Of a DNA stretch of 9,179 bases, positions 1 to 7,000 are shown piece by piece. How positions within the stretch are numbered: the first letter of the stretch is position 1; every line of letters begins with the position of its first letter. The stretch is from assembly GCA_902772675.1 (NCBI GenBank), contig CACYBN010000014.1:1-9179 (forward strand). The letters run 5' to 3'. Source of the DNA: an uncultured Erysipelotrichaceae bacterium. Lineage in GTDB: Bacteria; Bacillota_I; Bacilli_A; RF39; UBA660. Below the pieces are notes generated by a model. It was not told where the DNA came from, searched no databases, and saw only the letters and a program-made list of their open reading frames with translations. The position numbers and the translations under genes are program-made.

Positions 1-354
1 ATTTATAATAGTCTAATTAAGACTTTAACTGAAGAAGATAAAGAAGTAACTGAAATAGAAAAAACTAGTGTTTTTTTACTTGATTATTGTTTAAGTGATA
101 GTACTCTTAAAAATAAAGATACTAAGAGTAAATGTTCTGCTTTTATAGAAAATTATGAACAATCAGAAAACTTTCTAATACTTGATATTAAATATATTAA
201 TGATTATATAGATAATTACAATAATAATTATGTTACTAATTGTAGTGAATTAACTAATTGTGTAGGAAGTAAATCTTTAGCTAAATATGAATCAAAACAT
301 AAAGATTATGTTGATATAAATAAGGATGGTAAATTTTCGGGAATAGAGGAATAG
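1..354 (+). CDS. C-terminal part of an unidentified protein ending in an EF-hand-like calcium-binding loop
   Basis: Frame 1 is open from the window edge to a TAG at 352-354, giving 117 residues without their N-terminus. I do not recognise the family. The fragment is polar and rich in Asn, Asp, Lys and Tyr, with four cysteines at fragment residues 30, 45, 81 and 87. It shows no membrane segment. Residues 105-116 (DINKDGKFSGIE) fit the canonical 12-residue EF-hand loop: Asp/Asn/Asp at positions 1, 3 and 5, Gly at 6, a hydrophobic residue at 8 and Glu at 12. The protein ends one residue after the loop, so there is no exiting helix; the loop is closer to a dockerin-like or lone calcium site than to a paired EF-hand. 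The next gene starts 11 bp downstream with no terminator between, so the two are probably in one operon. A secreted or surface location is only an inference from the cysteines, the calcium loop and the neighbours. Confidence 0.75.
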   Translation: MYNSLIKTLTEEDKEVTEIEKTSVFLLDYCLSDSTLKNKDTKSKCSAFIENYEQSENFLILDIKYINDYIDNYNNNYVTNCSELTNCVGSKSLAKYESKHKDYVDINKDGKFSGIEE

Positions 355-361
355 AGGTGAT
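355..361 (+). promoter_or_regulatory. Ribosome binding site of the phosphodiester glycosidase gene
   Basis: AGGTGAT begins directly after the upstream stop codon and ends 3 nt before the ATG at 365. It matches the GGTGAT part of the long Shine-Dalgarno consensus (complement of the 16S rRNA end, AUCACCUCC), which explains the short gap. The tight stop-to-start spacing suggests translational coupling with the upstream gene. Confidence 0.75.
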
Positions 362-364
362 AAT

Positions 365-1627
365 ATGAATAAGAATTATAGAAAATTGGGTGTAATATTA
401 TTAATATTATCTCTTTTGATGATGCCTTTATTCACTTATTTATTTATTATATCTTTACATAGTACAAGATTAATAAGTGATTCATTATCATCAGTAGTAT
501 TAGCTTTAGCTATTTTCTCAGTTTTTTTATTTATATATAGTTTAATAACTATATTTACAAGTCCAAGAGAAAAGAAGATGAAATTAATACCTAAAATATT
601 ATTAATAGTATTTTTTACTGGATATATAGGTATATCTTCATCAGTAATGGTTTTATTATATGGACCATATACTGGATTTAAAGATTGGTTAGTTACTACT
701 GCGATGACTACTTTAAGTCATAAATATTTTGCTGAATGGTTTTATGATGATTTTGCTATAGAAGAAGTTATGGAAAATAACGAGGTAGTAGAAGCTGGAG
801 ATGATTCTAATCCTGATTTAGTTGTTATATCTAGTGCTAATACTAGTGAACAAACTATATATGCTAATGAATATGAAGAAGCAGTTCTAAAAAGAGATGA
901 AGGAAATAATTTATATAAAATAATAGATATTAAAGAGAAGAGATATAAAGGTAAGTTAGCAGTTATTTATGATCCATCTAAAGTACATATTGGTGTATCT
1001 AAATATATGGGTAGTGATGTAGATACTGCTAAAGGACAATATATCTATGATATTGAAAAAAACTATAATGCTGTATTAAGTATGAATGCATCTGGATTCT
1101 ATGATCCAGGCTATAATAGTCATGGTGGAGTTCCAAGAGGAGCAGTATTTAGTTTTGGTAGTTTAAAAATTAATAACTCTGGATATAAATTCTCTACTGG
1201 TGGAATGATTGGTTTTGATCAAAATAATAAAATGATTTTATCTAAAACTATGACTGTTGAACAAGCAAAAGCTAAAGGAATTAGAGATGGTATTCAATAT
1301 GGACCATTCTTAATAGTAAATGGAAAGAGTTCATTTGTTAAAGGTAATGGTGGATGGGGTACTGCTCCAAGAAGTGCTATTGCTCAAAGAAAAGACGGAA
1401 TTGTTCTATTCTTAGTAATAGATGGAAGACAAGCTGCATCTGTTGGTGCTGATATGAATGACTTAGTTACTATATTAAAGAGATATGGTGCTTATAATGC
1501 TGCAAATCTTGATGGTGGTACTTCTAGTGCTATGTCTGTTAATGGTAAAATTATTACTAATCCAAGGAATGGAAGTTATAAAGCTAAAACAAGATGGGTA
1601 CCAGATGCTTGGATAGTTACAAAATAA
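365..1627 (+). CDS. Membrane-anchored phosphodiester glycosidase (NAGPA domain) family protein
   Basis: This 420-residue protein has three predicted N-terminal membrane helices (about residues 8-31, 42-66 and 75-100). A conserved linker follows (LVTTAMTTLSHKYFAEWFY, 109-127), then an extracellular NAGPA domain (about 185-420). Domain motifs visible are MNASGFYDP (240-248), GPFLIVNG (313-320), PRSAIA (335-340), IDGR (352-355) and NLDGGTSSAM (381-390). The family is named after the lysosomal uncovering enzyme that removes GlcNAc from phosphodiester-linked sugars. Bacterial members are thought to cleave sugar-1-phosphodiesters and are often annotated as exopolysaccharide-related. The substrate here is unknown; teichoic-acid or capsule-type phosphodiesters are plausible. 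The usual DGGGSS motif reads DGGTSS, a mild substitution. The ATG at 365 is supported by the AGGTGAT site. The gene probably shares a transcript with the partial gene upstream, and a terminator follows 5 bp after the stop. Fold and family are confident; the physiological role is not. Confidence 0.92.
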   Translation: MNKNYRKLGVILLILSLLMMPLFTYLFIISLHSTRLISDSLSSVVLALAIFSVFLFIYSLITIFTSPREKKMKLIPKILLIVFFTGYIGISSSVMVLLYGPYTGFKDWLVTTAMTTLSHKYFAEWFYDDFAIEEVMENNEVVEAGDDSNPDLVVISSANTSEQTIYANEYEEAVLKRDEGNNLYKIIDIKEKRYKGKLAVIYDPSKVHIGVSKYMGSDVDTAKGQYIYDIEKNYNAVLSMNASGFYDPGYNSHGGVPRGAVFSFGSLKINNSGYKFSTGGMIGFDQNNKMILSKTMTVEQAKAKGIRDGIQYGPFLIVNGKSSFVKGNGGWGTAPRSAIAQRKDGIVLFLVIDGRQAASVGADMNDLVTILKRYGAYNAANLDGGTSSAMSVNGKIITNPRNGSYKAKTRWVPDAWIVTK

Positions 1628-1632
1628 TATGT

Positions 1633-1664
1633 AAAGAAGAATAATTTTTATTCTTCTTTTTTTT
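1633..1664 (+). terminator. Rho-independent terminator after the phosphodiester glycosidase gene
   Basis: A perfect 12-bp stem pairs 1633-1644 (AAAGAAGAATAA) with 1648-1659 around a TTT loop, and a run of eight T's covers 1657-1664. Only two of the twelve pairs are G-C. The upstream A-run pairs with the start of the T-run. It lies between two + strand genes and ends the left-hand transcription unit. Confidence 0.85.
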
Positions 1665-1670
1665 AAATTA

Positions 1671-1679
1671 TGGTAATAT
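1671..1679 (+). promoter_or_regulatory. Possible extended -10 promoter for the Ig-like-domain surface protein
   Basis: TGG followed by TAATAT resembles an extended -10 element (TGnTATAAT), with 4 of 6 matches in the hexamer. A -35 box at 17-bp spacing would fall at 1651-1656, inside the 3' arm of the terminator hairpin, and is poor. Transcription would start near 1686, making a leader of only about 17 nt. A promoter is expected because a terminator lies just upstream, but the exact element is uncertain in such AT-rich DNA. Confidence 0.35.
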
Positions 1680-1686
1680 ATACATA

Positions 1687-1696
1687 GGTGGAGGTG
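1687..1696 (+). promoter_or_regulatory. Ribosome binding site that fixes the start at 1703
   Basis: GGTGGAGGTG contains a strong GGAGGTG Shine-Dalgarno at 1690-1696, six nt before the ATG at 1703. The in-frame GTG at 1688 lies inside this site, so it is part of the ribosome binding site and not a start codon. Confidence 0.85.
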
Positions 1697-1702
1697 TTCC
1701 CA

Positions 1703-3964
1703 ATGTATGGTAATAATAATGGGATGAACAACGACTTTAATAATAATATGACAGGATCTTATGAAAATCCTAATGTAAATCCAAATCAAAATTATAATAA
1801 TCCTAATAATATGAATGGAAATTATAATTATAATAATGGTAATTATAATAACAATAATTATAACTATGGAAATGATCAACAAATTAACTTTAGTGGTTTT
1901 AGTGATGAAACAACTGGAGCTAATAGAAAATTAAATAAATGGATTATAATTATTCCATGTGCAATTTTATTATTTATTATATTATTAGCAATTATTATTA
2001 TATCTTCTGCTAACAAGTATACTGTTAAAACAAAGAGTATTAATATTCAAGTAGATGGAGAACAACAAATCGAAGTAAGTGCATCATCTAAAGTAAAAAA
2101 TAAATTAACTTATAAATCAGATGATGAAAAAGTTGCTACAGTAGATGCTAGTGGTAAAGTTAAAGGAACAGGAATTGGTAATACTGCTATATATGTAGGT
2201 ATTAAAGGTAAAAAGTCTAGAAAAGTATCTGTAATAGTTACTACTAATAAGACTGAGTTAATATTTAAACAAGATTCATATACAGTAGCAAAAGATTCAA
2301 CTGTTCAATTAGAAATTAAAAATCATTTAGCAGATGATAAATTTACATGGACAAGTAATAATGAAGATGTTGCTACTGTTGACCAAACAGGTTTAGTAAC
2401 TGGAGTTCATGGCGGAACTGCAACTATTACTGTTGTTGAAAGTGATGGAAGAAGAAAAAATGTAAAAGTAACTGTTACATCAGATGAAGTATTAATTCAA
2501 AGTATTACTTTAACTGATCAAACTATTGGTATTGGTGAAGTATATAAAATAAAACCAATTCCAAATCCACAAGGAGCTTTAGAAATATATAAATATTCAA
2601 GTAGTAAAGAAAGTGTTGCTACAGTATCAACTGATGGTAAAGTAACTGGTATTGAAGAAGGAACTACTACTATTACAGTAACTGCTCATAATGGCCCTTC
2701 TACAACTGCTAAGATTACTGTTGATAAGAGAGCAGCAGCTTCAGTTAAAATAGATAACTGTGTTAAGAGTATGCATATTGGAGATACTTTAAAATTAACA
2801 GCTACTGTTTTACCTGCTGGATCAAATCAAACTCTTAACTGGAAGAGTAGTAATTCAAATGTAATTTCTGTATCTTCAGGAAGTGTTAAAGCTATATCTC
2901 AAGGTAAAGCAACTATTACTGCTACTACTCAAAGTGGTAAGTCAGCTTCATGTACTATAACTGTTGGAAATATGACAATTAATTCAATTAAATTAAATTA
3001 TAGTGATTTCCAAATTAATAAAGGAGCTACAAAATCATTAAATGTAACATTTAACCCATCATCAGCAAAGAATTTCTACACAGTTAAATGGACTTCTTCA
3101 AATAATAAGGTGGCTACAGTAAATAGTGATGGTTTAGTAAAAGGTGTTGGAGTAGGTAATGCTAAAATAACTGCTAGAGCTGGTAATAAAACAGCTACAG
3201 CAACAGTACAAGTAAATGCTACATCAGCATCATCTTTAACTATATCTAACTGTCCAACTCAAGCGGTATTTCCTAATAAAAAGATAACTTTAACTGCTAA
3301 TACAGATTATGGAAATGCTACTGTTAAATGGACTACAAGTGATTCAGATATTGCAACAGTAGGTGCTTCAGGAAAAAGTGTTACAGTTCAAACTAAAAAG
3401 ACTGGTACTGTAACTATTAAAGCCGAATCAGGAAGTGCCTATGATAGATGTGTAATTTATGTAAATGATTCTATTCAAATAAGTGGGTGTCCTAAATCAC
3501 CAGTTGCAGAAAGTAAATATACTTTAACTGCATCTACAGGTTCAGGAGCTACAGTTGCATGGAAATCTAATAATACATCATTAGCAACAGTATCTAATGG
3601 TGTTGTTACTACTAAAGGTGTAGGTACTGTTAAAATAACTGCTACAAGTAATGGACAAACTGCTACTTGTACTATGAATTTACAAAAGCCAAAAATAACT
3701 AAAATAAATACAATAGCGGCACAGAGTGTTAAGAAGGGTAGTACAATAACTGTTACTTATTCGACAAATTTAAGTCCTACTGTATTGTCTAAATATTATA
3801 CAACAACTGATTTAAGTACTAAATCTTCTACTTCTGGAATAGTAACTATTACTGAAAAATCAGTAAATTCTATTCAAATAAAAGGAGCAAAAGCAGGAAG
3901 TACAACTGTATATATTATGATAGGTGGACAATCACGTGCTTTCTCTGTAAAGGTTACAAGTTAA
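1703..3964 (+). CDS. Surface-anchored protein with Asn/Tyr-rich tail and about eight Ig-like (BIG2-type) domains
   Basis: The product is 753 residues from the ATG at 1703. Residues 1-60 are low complexity, with 29 Asn, 8 Tyr and no Lys or Arg. A basic stretch (RKLNK) then precedes one membrane helix (about 80-103). The rest is a tandem array of β-rich domains of about 75-85 residues, starting near 111, 184, 264, 346, 424, 509, 590 and 664. Most carry the BIG2 signature, such as VATVDASGKVKGTG, followed by an ITV/ITA strand and often preceded by W(K/T)S. The last repeat is divergent. Basic residues before the helix suggest the tail is cytoplasmic and the Ig array outside. There is no LPXTG motif and no SLH domain. 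BIG2 domains occur in adhesins and wall proteins, so adhesion or scaffolding is likely but not shown. Domains 4, 6 and 7 each hold one Cys pair (353/417, 517/583, 596/656). No enzymatic domain is visible. The gene sits between two terminators, so it is probably monocistronic. Confidence 0.9.
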   Translation: MYGNNNGMNNDFNNNMTGSYENPNVNPNQNYNNPNNMNGNYNYNNGNYNNNNYNYGNDQQINFSGFSDETTGANRKLNKWIIIIPCAILLFIILLAIIIISSANKYTVKTKSINIQVDGEQQIEVSASSKVKNKLTYKSDDEKVATVDASGKVKGTGIGNTAIYVGIKGKKSRKVSVIVTTNKTELIFKQDSYTVAKDSTVQLEIKNHLADDKFTWTSNNEDVATVDQTGLVTGVHGGTATITVVESDGRRKNVKVTVTSDEVLIQSITLTDQTIGIGEVYKIKPIPNPQGALEIYKYSSSKESVATVSTDGKVTGIEEGTTTITVTAHNGPSTTAKITVDKRAAASVKIDNCVKSMHIGDTLKLTATVLPAGSNQTLNWKSSNSNVISVSSGSVKAISQGKATITATTQSGKSASCTITVGNMTINSIKLNYSDFQINKGATKSLNVTFNPSSAKNFYTVKWTSSNNKVATVNSDGLVKGVGVGNAKITARAGNKTATATVQVNATSASSLTISNCPTQAVFPNKKITLTANTDYGNATVKWTTSDSDIATVGASGKSVTVQTKKTGTVTIKAESGSAYDRCVIYVNDSIQISGCPKSPVAESKYTLTASTGSGATVAWKSNNTSLATVSNGVVTTKGVGTVKITATSNGQTATCTMNLQKPKITKINTIAAQSVKKGSTITVTYSTNLSPTVLSKYYTTTDLSTKSSTSGIVTITEKSVNSIQIKGAKAGSTTVYIMIGGQSRAFSVKVTS
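1706..1882 (+). repeat. Low-complexity AAT/TAT-rich coding segment (Asn/Tyr tail)
   Basis: This segment encodes the start of the surface protein and consists mostly of irregularly repeated AAT, AAC, TAT and GGA/GGT codons. The units vary in order and spacing, so it is a compositional repeat rather than a clean tandem array. It could still be prone to slippage or length variation between strains. Confidence 0.6.
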
Positions 3965-3970
3965 TAAATA

Positions 3971-3996
3971 AAAAAAGAGATTTTAATCTCTTTTTT
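3971..3996 (+). terminator. Rho-independent terminator after the surface-protein gene
   Basis: The arms AAAAAAGAGATT (3971-3982) and AATCTCTTTTTT (3985-3996) are perfect complements; with a realistic loop the stem is about 11 bp around TTTA. Only two pairs are G-C. The gene ends in tandem TAA TAA (3962-3967), and the hairpin starts 3 nt later. The T-rich 3' arm is also where the -35 region of the next promoter would lie. Confidence 0.82.
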
Positions 3997-4013
3997 ATTT
4001 TGAATAAGTGTAC

Positions 4014-4019
4014 TATAAT
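4014..4019 (+). promoter_or_regulatory. Probable -10 box of the pyruvate:ferredoxin oxidoreductase gene
   Basis: A perfect TATAAT lies 17 nt upstream of the start codon. At 17-bp spacing the -35 position (3991-3996) is all T and falls in the terminator's 3' arm, so the -35 is weak. The predicted transcription start near 4026 leaves a leader of only about 11 nt, beginning at the ribosome binding site. Confidence 0.6.
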
Positions 4020-4026
4020 TAGGATA

Positions 4027-4033
4027 GGGTGAT
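4027..4033 (+). promoter_or_regulatory. Ribosome binding site of the pyruvate:ferredoxin oxidoreductase gene
   Basis: GGGTGAT (4027-4033) matches the GGTGAT end of the Shine-Dalgarno consensus and lies 3 nt before the ATG at 4037, the same geometry as at 355-365. Confidence 0.7.
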
Positions 4034-4036
4034 GAT

Positions 4037-7000
4037 ATGAACTATAAAATAATGGATGGTAATGAAGCATGTAGTTATGTTTCATATAATTTTACAGAAG
4101 TAGCAGGAATATATCCTATTACTCCAAGTTCTCCAATGGCAGAGTACATTGATAAATGGAGTAGTGAAGGAAAAGTTAACTTCTGGGGAGACAAAGTAAA
4201 AGTTGTAGAAATGGAAAGTGAAGCAGGAGCTGCTGGTATGATTCATGGTGCTCTTCAAAATGGAATGATTGCATCTACTTATACTGCATCTCAAGGACTT
4301 CTTTTAATGATTCCTAATATGTATAAAATAGCAGGGGAAATGTTACCTTGTGTTATAAATGTAGCAGCTAGATCTTTAGCTACACATTCTTTATCTATTT
4401 TAGGAGATCATCAAGATGTTTATGCATGTAGACAAACTGGATTTGCTATGTTAGCAGAATCTTCAGTACAACAAGTAATGGATTTAACTAGTGTAGCTTA
4501 TTTATCTACTTTTGATGGGAAAATTCCATTTATAAACTTCTTTGATGGATTTAGAACAAGTCATGAACTTCAAAAAGTAGAATTATTAGATATGGCTAAA
4601 GTAAAAGATTTAATTAATCCTGAATCAATTAAAGATTTTAAAAATAGAGCTTTATCTACAAATATAGTAACTAGAGGTACTAACCAAAATGATGATATTT
4701 ATTTCCAAATATCTGAAACTAGAAATAAATATTATGATGATATCGTAGAAATCGTAGCTAATTATATGGAAGAGATTAGTAAAATTACTGGTAGAAGTTA
4801 TAAACCATTTAATTACTATGGTAGTAAAACTGCTACTAAAGTAATCGTAGCTATGGGTTCTGTATGTGAAACTATTAAAGAAACTATTGATTCTTTAAAT
4901 AAACAAGGAGAAAATCTAGGATTAATCGAAGTACATTTATATAGACCATTTAGTCCTAAATATTTATTAAAAGTACTTCCTAAAACTGTAGAAAAAATCG
5001 CAGTATTAGATCGCACTAAAGAAAATGGATCTGGACAACCTCTATATCTTGATGTATTAGATGCTTTAAGTTCTAGAAAAGATATAGAAATTATTGGTGG
5101 TAGATATGGTCTTTCTAGTAAGAATACAACTCCATATCAAATTAAAGCTGTATATGATTTCTTAGATGATAAAAATAAATTCAATGGATTTACTATTGGT
5201 ATATTTGATGATGTATCTAATTTAAGTCTAAAAGAAAGTAAATTTGACTTTAATAATGATGCTCATGAAATGTTAATATATGGATTTGGATCAGATGGTA
5301 TGGTATCTGCATCTAAAGATATTATTAAAATTACTGGTGGTAATACTAAGGCTTATACTCAAGGATATTTTGAATATGATTCTAAGAAGAGTGGAGGTCT
5401 TACTAGATGTCATTTAAGATTTTCTAATAAACCTATTAGAAGTACTTATTATGTAGAACATCCTAATCTAGTAGTATGTACTAAAGATAATTATTTATCT
5501 AAATATTATATGTTAGATAAGATTGAAGAAAATGGTACTTTCTTATTAAATACTACTAAAAATGAAGATGAAGTATTTGATTTGTTTACTAATAGAGATA
5601 AGAAAATTATCATGGAAAAGAATATTAAAGTTTATATAGTAGATGCTACTAAAGTAAGTTATGAAGTAGGTCTTAATAATAAGATTAATACTATTATAGA
5701 AACTATAATATTTAAATTAGGAAAGATTATTCCATTTGATTTTGCTATAGAGCAATTAAAAGCTAATCTAGAATATCTATTTGGTAATAAAGGTGCAGAT
5801 GTAGTAGAAAAGAATGTTAAAGCTATAGATAGAGCACTAGAAAGTTTAAAAGAAGTAGATACATCTAAAATAGAATTAAATAAGAATAAAGATTATAAGA
5901 AAACAGTATTTGATTTAATAGATGCTAAAATGGGAGATAAATTAAGAGTATCTGAAGTAGAAGAATATATAGATGGTACATTCCCAGGTGGTAAGAGTAG
6001 TGAAATCAAAAAAGATATCGCAGATATGTTACCATGTTATGATTCAAGTAAATGTATAACATGTAATCAATGTTCATTTGTTTGTCCTCATGGTGTAGTA
6101 AGACCATTCTTAGTAGATGAGGAAGAAGAAAAGAACTTACCAGAAGAATTAAAAGCTAGATTAATACCTGCTAATATACCTAATCAAAATCTTAAATTTA
6201 TGATTGGATTTAATCTAGATAATTGTACTGGTTGTGGTTTATGTAGTAATATTTGTCCAGGCAAGAGAGGGGATAAAGCTATTACTATGAAACCAACTGA
6301 AGAAGTTAAAACTGAAGAAGAAAATAAATTACAACAATATTTATTTGAAAATATTTCAGAAAAGAAAAATGTATTTAATCCAAATACAGTTAAAGGTAGT
6401 CAATTTATTAAACCTAAATTTGAATATAGTGGAGCTTGTGCTGGATGTGGAGAAACTCCTTACTTAAAATTATTAAGTCAATTATTTGGAAATGAATTAG
6501 TAATTAGTAATGCTACTGGATGTTCTTCTATCTATGGTGGAAGTGTTCCAGCTACATCATATAGTGTTCCATGGGCTAATAGCTTATTCGAAGATAATGC
6601 TGAATTTGGTTTAGGTATGGAAGTAGCAGATCATATCAGAAAAGATAAGATTAAAGCTATTATTGAAGAAAATATTCATAGTATTCCAGCTCCATATCAA
6701 GAGATATGTGCTAGTTATTATAAAAGAGGAGATTATGAATCAAGTTGTCTTCTATATGAAGCTGTTGAAAATCTAAAAATAAAAGAATTAGTAGAAATGA
6801 AACAATTCATCAAAACTAAATCTTACTGGATAGTAGGTGGAGATGGATGGGCTTATGATATTGGATTCAATGGATTAGATCATGTTCTATCTACTAAAGA
6901 AAATATTAATATTTTAGTTCTTGATACTGAAGTATATTCTAATACTGGTGGACAATCAAGTAAGAGTAGTAAAGCAGGAAGTATTGCTAAATTTACTGCT

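Noticed and set aside
1633..1664. Terminator working in both directions
   Set aside because: On the - strand the hairpin is not followed by a clean T-run, and there are no - strand genes in the window.
1688..1690. GTG as start of the Ig-domain protein, five codons upstream of the ATG
   Set aside because: The GTG is inside the Shine-Dalgarno sequence that serves the ATG at 1703, and it has no good ribosome binding site of its own.
1475..1882. 135-codon open frame on the - strand
   Set aside because: It is the antisense shadow of the glycosidase 3' end and the Asn-rich segment, giving an Ile-rich low-complexity product. It runs across a + strand terminator and has no ribosome binding site.
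2030..3961. Ig-like repeats as a recent DNA-level tandem duplication
   Set aside because: The repeats are alike only in protein motif; their nucleotide sequences are clearly diverged and no long exact repeats were seen.
4000..4005. TTGAAT as a -35 box for nifJ
   Set aside because: Only 8 bp separate it from the TATAAT, far too short for a normal sigma-70-type promoter.
4082..4294. 70-codon open frame on the - strand within nifJ
   Set aside because: It lies wholly inside a confidently identified gene, has no recognisable domain and fits a codon-bias shadow.
4816..5016. 66-codon open frame on the - strand within nifJ
   Set aside because: Same reason: antisense to conserved nifJ codons and no family resemblance.
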